From contig NZ_KV440953.1 in assembly GCF_001636425.1 (NCBI RefSeq), positions 3,592,001-3,656,000 on the forward strand: a stretch of 64,000 bases of DNA, read 5' to 3'. Position numbers and translations under genes: made by a program. This DNA comes from Heyndrickxia acidicola (GTDB lineage Bacteria; Bacillota; Bacilli; Bacillales; Bacillaceae_C). The notes under the pieces are model-generated. The model was given only the letters and a program-made list of their open reading frames with translations, was not told the DNA's origin and made no database searches. Below, in pieces: positions 54,109 to 62,099 of the stretch (the first letter of the stretch is position 1; every line of letters starts with the position of its first letter).

Positions 54109-54170
54109 TTAATCATCAATCAAATTTGTTTTTAAGACGAATTTTTTCTTAGAGCTTAGTTAACAGTGTA

Positions 54171-54206
54171 AAATCTAAGGGAAATCTAAAGAATAATTTA
54201 TATAAT
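54171..54206 (+). promoter_or_regulatory. Direct repeats and -10 of the two-component operon
   Basis: AAATCTAA occurs at 54171-54178 and again at 54182-54189, an 11 bp spacing. A consensus TATAAT follows at 54201-54206 with no recognisable -35. This is the pattern of an OmpR/PhoB-type regulator binding next to RNA polymerase. Autoregulation is inferred. Confidence 0.55.
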
Positions 54207-54260
54207 AAGATTGCACTACTTTTAATTCTGGGAATGCTACAAAGAAAAGGGTGAAAATCG

Positions 54261-54947
54261 ATGCATATATTACTCGTAGAAGATGACGCTCCGCTTCAAA
54301 AGATTGTTTCATCTATTCTCAAGGACGAAGGCTATACGATTGATCTTGCCGATGATGGCCTTGATGGCCTTTTAATGACCAAAACGGGTATTTACGATCT
54401 GCTGATCATTGATATTATGCTTCCGAGCCTGGATGGTTTAGCACTGATAAAAGAATTGCGCAAAAGCGGGTTCTATACACCGTCTCTCATTTTAACCGCT
54501 AAGGATAGTGTAGAGGATAAAGTAAGCGGTCTGGATGTCGGGGCAGATGATTATTTGGTGAAACCTTTTGATACACAGGAATTTCTGGCAAGAATCCGCT
54601 CAGTGCTCCGCCGTGCCGGCAAGCTGGGAAATGAAGGGAAAATACATTACGGACCGATTGTGCTGGATACACAAGAGCATCGGGCATTTATTGGCGAACA
54701 AGACTTAAAGCTGACCATTAAAGAATATGAGCTCTTTCATTATATGATTCAAAATCGGGAACAGCTGTTGACAAGGGAGCAGATTTTTGACCGTATTTGG
54801 GGGCTGGAGTCCAACACGGGTGACGCCATTGTTGACTTATATATTCATTACGTAAGAAAGAAGCTTTCTGCTTTTAAGTGCGATTCCATCATCCGCACGA
54901 TTCGCGGAGTCGGATATATGGTGAAAGCAGAGGGACAAAATGTTTGA
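54261..54947 (+). CDS. OmpR-family response regulator
   Basis: A 228-residue regulator. Residues 1-120 are the receiver (acidic Asp8/Asp9, phospho-acceptor Asp51 in IIDIMLPSLDG, Lys101 in YLVKPF). Residues 130-225 are a winged-helix domain (LTIKEYELFHYMIQNREQLL, IVDLYIHYVRKKL, RTIRGVGYMV). The ATG follows aaagggtgaaa. It overlaps the kinase gene by 8 bp. It sits upstream of a flavin-transfer operon and is the likely regulator of it, although no shared operator was found. Confidence 0.9.
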   Translation: MHILLVEDDAPLQKIVSSILKDEGYTIDLADDGLDGLLMTKTGIYDLLIIDIMLPSLDGLALIKELRKSGFYTPSLILTAKDSVEDKVSGLDVGADDYLVKPFDTQEFLARIRSVLRRAGKLGNEGKIHYGPIVLDTQEHRAFIGEQDLKLTIKEYELFHYMIQNREQLLTREQIFDRIWGLESNTGDAIVDLYIHYVRKKLSAFKCDSIIRTIRGVGYMVKAEGQNV

Positions 54948-56205
54948 AAAAACAAGAATTAAGCTGGTTGTATTAAACTCTATTGTCTTTTTTATTATTT
55001 TAAATAGCTTTGGTGTTTCTTTATATTTTTATATGAGATATCACTTATATTCTCAGGTAGATAAACAGCTTTTGGATGTGCGGACTCATCTTCTTAACGA
55101 GCCGGAGCATCATTTTGAAAACATGATGAATCCTGAAACAGAAGGAACCCGGCAAATTGAGTATTTATTTTGGGGGACGGATGAAAAAATAAAAATGACG
55201 CTTCCGGAGCATACGCTTGTTCCCAGAAATGTTTATCCGCTATTGGAGAAGGTCAGTGGCAGCGAGAGTCTGCACACCATCACAAAAGCGGGTTCTTCTT
55301 ATCGGTTTGTCAATATTCCGGTACAATATGATGTCACTATTAAAGGAAAAAAGGAAGCGATTGAGAAGGTACAGCTTGTGTACAGTCTTTATGGCGAACA
55401 GGAGCTGCTGAGGCATCTATTAATGGTGGTTGCAGTAGGAAGCCTCATGAGTATCATAGTGGCGATTTTAGCCGGTTTCTATCTGGCGAACAGGGCATTA
55501 ATTCCTATTAAAAATGCCTGGAATAAGCAATCACGGTTTGTCGGGGACGCATCACATGAGCTAAGGACCCCTTTGTCCGTCATGAAGCTGAACCTTGAGA
55601 GGTTATTTCGCCATCCAAACCGTACGATCGAGGAAGAAAGTGAAAACATCTCAGAAGCGATTCAAGAGATTAATTATATGACCAAATTGATATCCAACCT
55701 TTTGACCCTTGCCAGATCGGATAGTGATCAAATGGAAATAAACCGCGAACCGATCCGGCTTGATAAAATCCTTTCAAAAGTATTTTACGGATTTGAGGAA
55801 TTGGCCAAGCTAAAGAACATTGCGATGGATGCGTCCATTGCTTCTCCTCTTGAAATCATAGGAGACCAGGAAAGGATCCGCCAGCTTTTTGTTATCTTGC
55901 TGGATAATGCAGTGAAGTATACAAAAGAAGCAGGAAAGATCACGGTCCAGGCATCCGCAAAAGGCTCTCAGGTAAGAGTGGAAATCATCGATACGGGAGT
56001 AGGGATATCAAAGGAAGAGCTTCCTTTTATCTTTGACCGGTTTTACCGCGGGGACAAATCGAGAACGCGAAATTTTGAAGGCTCCGGTCTGGGGCTTGCG
56101 ATTGCCCAATGGATTATCCAGTCACATGATGGAAAAGTCCGGGTCAAGAGCCAGCTGGGAGAAGGAACGGAAGTAAGTATTAGTTTTCCAATATGTAAAG
56201 AATGA
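54940..56205 (+). CDS. Sensor histidine kinase, partner of the OmpR regulator
   Basis: A 421-residue kinase: helix 1 (residues 8-32), an extracellular domain of about 130 residues, helix 2 (160-185), a short HAMP-like linker, and HisKA with His206 in FVGDASHELRTPLSVMKL. The HATPase has N-box LLDNAVKYT, G1 EIIDTGVGIS, F-box PFIFDRFYRGD and G2 GSGLGLAI. It phosphorylates the upstream regulator. The sensed signal is unknown. The extracellular domain has no named match. Confidence 0.9.
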   Translation: MFEKTRIKLVVLNSIVFFIILNSFGVSLYFYMRYHLYSQVDKQLLDVRTHLLNEPEHHFENMMNPETEGTRQIEYLFWGTDEKIKMTLPEHTLVPRNVYPLLEKVSGSESLHTITKAGSSYRFVNIPVQYDVTIKGKKEAIEKVQLVYSLYGEQELLRHLLMVVAVGSLMSIIVAILAGFYLANRALIPIKNAWNKQSRFVGDASHELRTPLSVMKLNLERLFRHPNRTIEEESENISEAIQEINYMTKLISNLLTLARSDSDQMEINREPIRLDKILSKVFYGFEELAKLKNIAMDASIASPLEIIGDQERIRQLFVILLDNAVKYTKEAGKITVQASAKGSQVRVEIIDTGVGISKEELPFIFDRFYRGDKSRTRNFEGSGLGLAIAQWIIQSHDGKVRVKSQLGEGTEVSISFPICKE

Positions 56206-56208
56206 TAG

Positions 56209-56241
56209 AAAAACTGTATCCACGCTGGGTGCAGTTTTTTA
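56209..56241 (+). terminator. Terminator after two-component operon
   Basis: aaaaactg (56209-56216) pairs with cagttttt (56232-56239), with further weak pairing inside, followed by ttat. Confidence 0.75.
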
Positions 56242-56297
56242 TCGTTTAGGAATAAAATGAAAAAGTTTTTGTCCCTGTCTCATTCGTTTGTTGTTTA

Positions 56298-56458
56298 GGC
56301 TCTTTTCGTAAACTGTATTGCTATTTGGCTCAAAAAAGGAGCATAAACCCAGGTTCAGTATTAAAACTTTTATTAACTTACGAAAAGATGCCACGAAGAC
56401 AGACAGCATACGGAATAATCCTTTTATACGTAAAGCAACAATTTATGCGAAAACAGCC
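56298..56458 (+). mobile_element. 160 bp MITE-like element upstream of the FMN operon
   Basis: 161 bp from ggctcttttcgtaaactgta to ttatgcgaaaacagcc. The flanks gttgttta (56290-56297) and attgttta (56459-56466) match at 7 of 8. It separates the two-component genes from the FMN-binding/ApbE/RnfD operon. Confidence 0.87.
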
Positions 56459-56579
56459 ATTGTTTATGAAAGTGAGTTCGCCGCTTGTAAAAAAATTTTG
56501 CCCTTCTAAGTAAATTCAAATGTTCTCTTTTTATACTTTTTATTATAGAAGAATCAAAGGACTATTGGAGGCATTAAAC

Positions 56580-57095
56580 ATGACGAAGATGAGCAATAAA
56601 ATGATAGGGCTCTGCTCTGCAGCTATTAGTGCCATTTATATAACAGGATTGGTCACAACGCAGGAAGCGCAAAGTAAAGCGGTAAACCAGGAAGCTGGGC
56701 CAGTCTCTAACCAGCTAACTCAGCATCAACAGTATAGCAAGCCGGCAGAGCAGCAGATTAAGACAACAGGAACAACACCCTCTCCCAAGCACCTAATTCA
56801 TAAGCAACCTCAATCTGCCAAAAGCCCCAAAATATATAAAAACGGTACGTATACAGGTTCCGCTTCTAATCGGATTGGCTCGGTAACGGTAGCAGTGACG
56901 ATTAAACAGGATAAAATCACCAATGTAGCCATTACAAACTGTGATACGCATTATTCAGAAGCCCGCATTGATGGACTGCCTCAGCAGGTGGTTGCAAGAC
57001 AAAGCGAAAATGTAGATATTGTTTCAGGTGCAACATTAAGCTCTGAGGATTTTCAAACTGCTGTGGAACAGGCATTGCAGTCCGCTAAAGTGTAA
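56580..57095 (+). CDS. Secreted FMN-binding domain protein (flavinylation target)
   Basis: A 171-residue protein. An N-terminal signal/anchor helix (residues 8-26) is followed by a Gln/Pro/Lys-rich linker (30-85) and an FMN_bind domain (NGTYTGSASNRIGSVTVAVT, then QVVARQSENVDIVSGATLSS). DIVSGAT (Asp146 to Thr152) matches the DxxSGA[TS] site to which ApbE links FMN, at Thr152. It acts outside the membrane as a one-domain flavin electron carrier. The ATG at 56580 follows ttggagg. It is first of a three-gene operon with ApbE and the RnfD-like protein. Confidence 0.9.
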   Translation: MTKMSNKMIGLCSAAISAIYITGLVTTQEAQSKAVNQEAGPVSNQLTQHQQYSKPAEQQIKTTGTTPSPKHLIHKQPQSAKSPKIYKNGTYTGSASNRIGSVTVAVTIKQDKITNVAITNCDTHYSEARIDGLPQQVVARQSENVDIVSGATLSSEDFQTAVEQALQSAKV

Positions 57096-57112
57096 AAAGG
57101 CAGGTGACCGTA

Positions 57113-58048
57113 ATGATTAGCCCCATAAAAAAGAAGAAATTCGAAAAGACAGAAGTCTATATGGACACGTACGTTACGATAAAAGTGATAACAGAGCAGC
57201 CTGAAAAAAAGGCGGAAGCATGTATACAAAAGGCTTTTCAGCAGTTTTACTATGTAGAAAGAGTCTGCAGCCGTTTTGACGCTGCCAGTGAATTAAGGCA
57301 GTTGTCAATGCATGTAGGTACTCCTGTCAAACCCAGCGAGCTTCTTTTTCAAGCCCTTGCCTTCGCGGTGGAAATGGCAAAGCTTACAGACGGGGCATTC
57401 GATCCCTCTATTGGACAGACTCTTGAAAAGGCCGGCTTTAATAAAAATTTTCGCTCAGGTGAAAAAATCCAGTTTGAAGCACAGGGCACAGCCGACTACC
57501 GGGATATTTTAGTGGATGAAAAGGAACGTTCCATCACGTTGAGTAAACCGATGGTGCTCGATTTAGGAGCTGTGGCAAAAGGGCTCGCAGTCGATTTAGC
57601 GGTGAAAGAACTGGCGGGGGTTGAGAGCTTTGTGATAGACGCTGGAGGCGATCTTTATGTGCATGGATTAAATGAAAATGATGTGCCTTGGCGTGTTGGG
57701 ATTCAGCATCCGCATAAAAAGACGGAGCTCCTTGGTACAGTGGAATTAACCGATTCTGCCGTCTGTACTTCTGGAAACTATGAGCGGATAAGTGAAAAAG
57801 GAATTCACCATCTTTTGCATCCTCATACGAGTGAAGCGGTAAAAGGTGTGACAAGCTGTACAGTCATTGCCCCTTTTACGATGCTTGCTGATGCCTTTTC
57901 TACCGCCGTTTTTATAATGGGCCCGCAGGAAGGCTTAAGGTTATTGGAGGAAAATGGGCTGGAAGGAATCCTTATGACATCTGAAAACGAATTGATTATG
58001 ACAAAAGGAATGGAGAGATATGGTTATGCAGCATGCGGATCCGAATGA
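57113..58048 (+). CDS. apbE: FAD:protein FMN transferase (ApbE family), copy 2
   Basis: A 311-residue ApbE: MDTYVTIKV start, CSRFDAASELRQL, VLDLGAVAKGLAVDLAVKEL, FVIDAGGDLYVHG, and a late block HLLHPHTSEAVKGVTSCTVI + APFTMLADAFSTAVF. It should transfer FMN from FAD to Thr152 of the upstream protein. No signal peptide or lipobox is visible. The ATG at 57113 has ggcaggtg 8 bases upstream. It overlaps the next gene by 29 bp. It differs clearly from copy 1 at 25566-26504. Confidence 0.9.
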   Translation: MISPIKKKKFEKTEVYMDTYVTIKVITEQPEKKAEACIQKAFQQFYYVERVCSRFDAASELRQLSMHVGTPVKPSELLFQALAFAVEMAKLTDGAFDPSIGQTLEKAGFNKNFRSGEKIQFEAQGTADYRDILVDEKERSITLSKPMVLDLGAVAKGLAVDLAVKELAGVESFVIDAGGDLYVHGLNENDVPWRVGIQHPHKKTELLGTVELTDSAVCTSGNYERISEKGIHHLLHPHTSEAVKGVTSCTVIAPFTMLADAFSTAVFIMGPQEGLRLLEENGLEGILMTSENELIMTKGMERYGYAACGSE

Positions 58049-58967
58049 GCGAAATATCAGCCGGCAGCGTACAAATTCAAGCGAACGGACTACACGCACT
58101 ATGGGACCAGGCTATCCGGAAAGTAGAAGAACAAGGGTGATGCCTGAAAAAAAGAAAAAGCCCAGTCAGTTACAAATTTTTAGAAGGTCCCCAAAAGGTT
58201 ATTTACTTGGCATTCTGTTAGTTTTGGCGATTGTGGGAGAGTGGAATTCAGATCCCGCAGGTGGGCTGAAAAACATGGTGATTGCAGTCGTCACTGGTCT
58301 TATAGTAGATATGGGCGTTTCAATTTATCAAAAAAGAAAGAGGATTTTTCCGGATGGGGCAGTGTTAACCGGTTTGATTATCGCAATGGTGCTGGGCTCA
58401 GATGTACCCTGGTATCAGACCGTTGCCGCTGTAATTTTTGCGCTTATCTCAAAGCACGTTTTTGTTACGGGAAGAAAGCCTATTTTTAATCCGGCAGCCT
58501 TCGGTTTATTTTTAGCTCTTCTTTTATTCCAAAGTGATGAAAGCTGGTGGGGAAGCCTCACCCTGCAGCCATGGTGGTTTACTTTTGTCGTCATTATTGG
58601 AGGGTTTATCATAACCAATAAGGTTCAAAAGTTCCCTCAGATACTGACATTCTTAGGAGTGTATCTTGGTTTGTTTTTAGTCATTAGCTTAGCGCATTAT
58701 AAGGACGTAAGTGAGGTCTTTCTTTCTCCATTTATTAACTCGGCCCTATTCTTAGCATTTTTCATGCTGACAGATCCTCCAACCTCGCCCGGGAAAGACA
58801 AGGATCAAGTGATCTTCAGCTTGATTGCTGCCATTATAAGTGTAGGCTGCTATGTCTTTTTTGGAGGTTTATCCTACTTGTTTATTGGATTACTTGTCTC
58901 CAACGGCTGGAAGGCGTGGAAAGCGAAGAAGGCAGGCCAGTTAAGAAAGCAAAAACAGCTTGCCTAA
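58020..58967 (+). CDS. RnfD/NqrB-like membrane protein
   Basis: A 315-residue protein with a basic cytoplasmic N-terminus (residues 1-55) and eight to nine helices. IFPDGAVLTGLIIAMVLG, TGRKPIFNPAAFGL and FFMLTDPPTSPGKDKDQVIF are conserved NqrB/RnfD segments. It would pass electrons between membrane carriers and the extracytoplasmic flavoprotein. I see no SGAT flavinylation site in it, unlike canonical RnfD. The start overlaps the end of apbE. ATG at 58026 is an alternative. No other Rnf/Nqr subunits are present in the window. Confidence 0.87.
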   Translation: MVMQHADPNERNISRQRTNSSERTTRTMGPGYPESRRTRVMPEKKKKPSQLQIFRRSPKGYLLGILLVLAIVGEWNSDPAGGLKNMVIAVVTGLIVDMGVSIYQKRKRIFPDGAVLTGLIIAMVLGSDVPWYQTVAAVIFALISKHVFVTGRKPIFNPAAFGLFLALLLFQSDESWWGSLTLQPWWFTFVVIIGGFIITNKVQKFPQILTFLGVYLGLFLVISLAHYKDVSEVFLSPFINSALFLAFFMLTDPPTSPGKDKDQVIFSLIAAIISVGCYVFFGGLSYLFIGLLVSNGWKAWKAKKAGQLRKQKQLA

Positions 58968-58996
58968 CGAAGGATATGGATCCATTCATTTCCAAT

Positions 58997-59042
58997 AAAA
59001 CCCTCTTTTTAATGATAAATTATTAAAAAGAGGGTTTTGCTT
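58997..59042 (+). terminator. Terminator of the FMN operon
   Basis: A perfect 17 bp stem, aaaaccctctttttaat (58997-59013) / attaaaaagagggtttt (59022-59038), with an 8-base loop. Confidence 0.92.
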
Positions 59043-59233
59043 TGGAGAAGGAAACAGTGTTAAAGGAAGAAGGTCAATTGGTGATGCTGGATGCTTTGCT
59101 TAATGAGAATCCACAGTTTAAATGGTTTTATAGGGACTTGGAAAAAGGGTTCCTTTTTTAAAATCTTCAAAGCAAATGATCTGTAAAGACTCAATGCAAA
59201 TTTTTTAATCATATAAATTGAACGTATACCCAG

Positions 59234-59291
59234 GGCTCCCCTAACATCAGTGGATAGCAAGTGCCTGCATCGGAAATCAACAGGGCAAGCT
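59234..59291 (+). repeat. Fragment of the Bacillaceae dispersed repeat
   Basis: agggctcccctaacatcagt, ggatagcaagtgcctgc and atcggaaatcaacag. The rest of 59040-59389 holds no gene I can support. Confidence 0.5.
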
Positions 59292-59389
59292 AAAAGAATG
59301 GTTATGTTCTCTAGTGAATAGGGAAAATCTATAGTATATTCATTCTAAAAGCAGCTTGTACTAATGCTGACGACTATAGGAGGCCACCA

Positions 59390-60286
59390 GTGAAAAGGAA
59401 AAATTGGATATACGTTGTCGTAGTAGCCGTACTTTGTGCAGCCGTTCTATTTATTGTCTTAATGCCAGGGCGTGACATGCAGAATGTAATGGCACCAGGG
59501 AAAAAAGTGAAATATGTAAAAAAGGAATCGCTGCCTGTACCTAAACACATTGTCATCGTAATGGAAGAAAACCATTCGGATCAAGAGATTATAGGGAATT
59601 CCAAAGCCCCTTATATGAATAAGCTTGCTAAAATGGGAATGAACTTCACCAATATGCATGCGATTACACACCCAAGCCAGCCAAATTATATCGCTTTGTT
59701 TTCAGGAAGCACACAGGGCGTAACAAGCGACAGCTGCCCACATTCCTTTAATGCACCGAATATGGCTGAGGAACTAACAAAGGCAGGCAAAAGCTTCGCA
59801 GGCTATTCTGAGGATCTTCCAACCGTTGGGTTTAAAGGCTGCAGTTCCGGATTGTATTATCGGAAGCATAGTCCCTGGGTCAACTTTACCAATCTCCCGG
59901 CTAGTGTGAATAAGCCGTTTTCCATGTTCCCGAGCGATTATTCCAAGCTTCCAACGGTGTCCTTTGTGATTCCTAACCTGAACAACGATATGCATAATGG
60001 AACAATAGAAGAAGCGGATAAATGGTTAAAAACGAATATCGATCCTTATATTAAATGGGCCAATAAGAACAACAGCCTTTTCATCCTAACCTGGGATGAA
60101 GATGACCATTCCAGTACCGAAAATAAGATTCCGACCATTTTTGCGGGACAGATGGTGAAATCGGGCAAAACGGATCAAAAGTACAATTTATACTCCATTC
60201 TCAGAACCATAGAAGACATGTATGGATTGCCAGCATTAAAGAACAGCCAATATGAAGCGCCTGTTCTTGGAATCTGGAAGCCTTAA
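59390..60286 (+). CDS. Secreted/anchored phosphoesterase (acid phosphatase family)
   Basis: A 298-residue protein. A signal anchor (residues 6-25) leads to an alkaline-phosphatase-superfamily phosphoesterase domain (pfam04185 type): VMEENHSDQEI holds the first metal residues, THPSQPNYIALFSG the nucleophile region, and ILTWDEDDH the C-terminal metal site. It probably hydrolyses phosphomonoesters or phospholipid headgroups outside the cell. The GTG at 59390 follows aggaggcc. Confidence 0.85.
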   Translation: MKRKNWIYVVVVAVLCAAVLFIVLMPGRDMQNVMAPGKKVKYVKKESLPVPKHIVIVMEENHSDQEIIGNSKAPYMNKLAKMGMNFTNMHAITHPSQPNYIALFSGSTQGVTSDSCPHSFNAPNMAEELTKAGKSFAGYSEDLPTVGFKGCSSGLYYRKHSPWVNFTNLPASVNKPFSMFPSDYSKLPTVSFVIPNLNNDMHNGTIEEADKWLKTNIDPYIKWANKNNSLFILTWDEDDHSSTENKIPTIFAGQMVKSGKTDQKYNLYSILRTIEDMYGLPALKNSQYEAPVLGIWKP

Positions 60287-60380
60287 TAATGTTACCTTTT
60301 TTAGGGCTTGAAATGGTTGGAGAGACAAGACTTAGGCTAATGATTTTGGATTGAGAATAATGGATCAATGAGGTAGTACA

Positions 60381-60764
60381 ATGAATGAAGATGAACGCAA
60401 AACGATTGATTCAAAGTATATACAGCAGCATCTGGCGAATGAACGCACCTTTTTAGCATGGGTCCGGACTGCTCTTGCGTTGGTCGGGGTTGGATTTTTA
60501 ATGTCAAATCTGCATTTTTCTGCTCAGTGGGTGCAGCTTGAGAGAGGGGGCACCCTGGCAAAAGCTATTGGCATTTGTTCTTTTGTATTGGGTGTCATCA
60601 TAGTAGGAATGGCAAAGTTCAGCTATTTCAAAAAAAGCATAGACATTAATGAACAAACCATTCGCTTTTCGAAAACGCTCGTCTTACTTCTCGCCGTCTC
60701 AACAGCCCTTGTGATAGCGGTCTTTGGTTTCTACTACCTGTTTGTGTGGGAAACAGCCCATTAA
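60381..60764 (+). CDS. DUF202 (YidH) family membrane protein
   Basis: A 127-residue protein with three helices. The amphipathic start HLANERTFLAWVRTALALVG is the DUF202 signature. Its function is unknown. The family is related to yeast VTC accessory domains. The ATG follows tgaggtagtac. It sits 94 bp after the phosphoesterase gene and may share its transcript. Confidence 0.85.
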   Translation: MNEDERKTIDSKYIQQHLANERTFLAWVRTALALVGVGFLMSNLHFSAQWVQLERGGTLAKAIGICSFVLGVIIVGMAKFSYFKKSIDINEQTIRFSKTLVLLLAVSTALVIAVFGFYYLFVWETAH

Positions 60765-60770
60765 CCCGTT

Positions 60771-60799
60771 AACCTTCCTTGCTGGGAAGGTTTTTTTTA
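60771..60799 (+). terminator. Terminator after DUF202 gene
   Basis: aaccttcc (60771-60778) pairs with ggaaggtt (60785-60792), followed by T6. Confidence 0.9.
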
Positions 60800-60819
60800 T
60801 TGGTGTTATCGCTTTAATA

Positions 60820-60935
60820 CAGTAAAGCGAAGAAGGGGTCTGACCCTTTTAGTGGAGTAAAGTAGTAAAGTAAGATAGTGGTCTTGGTTAGGTCTATTTA
60901 CCTAATTCGCCCGTAAATCTTATTTTTCGCCCGTA
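60820..60935. repeat. GGGGTCTGACC repeat copy 3 and cgcccgtaa repeats
   Basis: agcgaagaaggggtctgacc + cttttagtggagtaaag matches the 21345 copy. Then attcgcccgtaaatc and tttcgcccgtaagtc repeat at 20 bp. No gene is supported in 60800-61126. Confidence 0.6.
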
Positions 60936-61126
60936 AGTCTGTTTGGAGAGCCCTAGGAGCTTATATTACGTGTGAAATTTTCTTTTGCAAAGGCCTGCGG
61001 AGATACATTCAGTCTTCTCAGAGCAGCAAAGTATAAACAGAGTACTAAAAATCTCTAACTGCATATAATTTATTCCATTAAACTGGTACGATATAGATAT
61101 TCATAATGGCAAAGGGGCGCTTGAAG

Positions 61127-61738
61127 ATGTCCAGGGAGTCTATAATTGGTTTAGCCGTTTCAGCAGCGCTGCTGGCTTATTATCTTTTTGTTTTCTACCA
61201 ACAGGGGATGCTGCAGCTTAAAAAAGGAAAAATACTATATCCGGATAAACCTATTCAGTTAAAAGATCCCCATAATTTTCCGTTGCGGCTAAAAACGTAC
61301 CCTCAAGGAAAAATGCGATTATTCCTGATTATTCTTGTCTTTGGCGTTGGAATCAGTATAGTGTTGATGTTCCTGTGCCTTTCAGGAAGAGTGCCTGAGC
61401 TGACAGACTTTTATGCTGCCGTTATTCCGTCACTAATTATCCTTCCATATTACTTGCCTTTTGAAATCAGGGAGGATGGAATCGTCTTTCGCCGCTTTAT
61501 TAAATGGTCTGCTATAGGCTCCTGCACATTCGAGTATATTGGTGTTTATCATACCCACTACACACAGACAAGTCCTGAAGAAACCTGTTTTACCATGCAT
61601 TTCAATAACTATGAGGATAAAAAAATGACTAGAGTGCTTGTTGTAACAGAGGAGCAAAAAGCTAAAATTGAAACACTCCTTGAACATTACGGCATAAAAA
61701 CAGTAGAGAAGAAGGCTGATAATACCTTCGCATACTAA
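61127..61738 (+). CDS. Membrane protein with PH-like cytoplasmic part, unknown function
   Basis: A 203-residue protein with three helices (near residues 7-23, 66-88 and 99-115), then a soluble part (FEIREDGIVFRRFIKWSAIG) that reads like the bacterial PH-like/DUF5673-type beta domain. I do not recognise a named family with confidence. The ATG at 61127 has aaagggg 9 bases upstream. The earlier ATG at 61106 has no ribosome site. It stands alone. No hairpin terminator is clear after it. Confidence 0.65.
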   Translation: MSRESIIGLAVSAALLAYYLFVFYQQGMLQLKKGKILYPDKPIQLKDPHNFPLRLKTYPQGKMRLFLIILVFGVGISIVLMFLCLSGRVPELTDFYAAVIPSLIILPYYLPFEIREDGIVFRRFIKWSAIGSCTFEYIGVYHTHYTQTSPEETCFTMHFNNYEDKKMTRVLVVTEEQKAKIETLLEHYGIKTVEKKADNTFAY

Positions 61739-62099
61739 TCAAAAAAGAGGCGTAATCGATCATCGCCGCTTTTGCTTGTGTCCCACAGCAACTACAATCC
61801 TATTAGAGGGAAGTTTGTTATTCATTGCATCATAAACCAATATTCAGATTGGTCAGCCTTGAAATATGCCCGGCTAAAAGCAAGCGGACAATAAGAGACA
61901 GATATCTGCTTTAAGTATCTGAACAGCTGCTCTTTTTACAGGAAATATCTTCAATGCTTTTTGAATGGCGCAATGGGGAAAAATTAAAAGAAAACAGCAT
62001 GATGTAATGGTAATAAAAGACGGACGGCAGGATTTTTAAGCAAGTCATCAAACGGTGGAGTGAAACAATTAACGAATCGCTGAGGTAGGGGAGTGCGCT

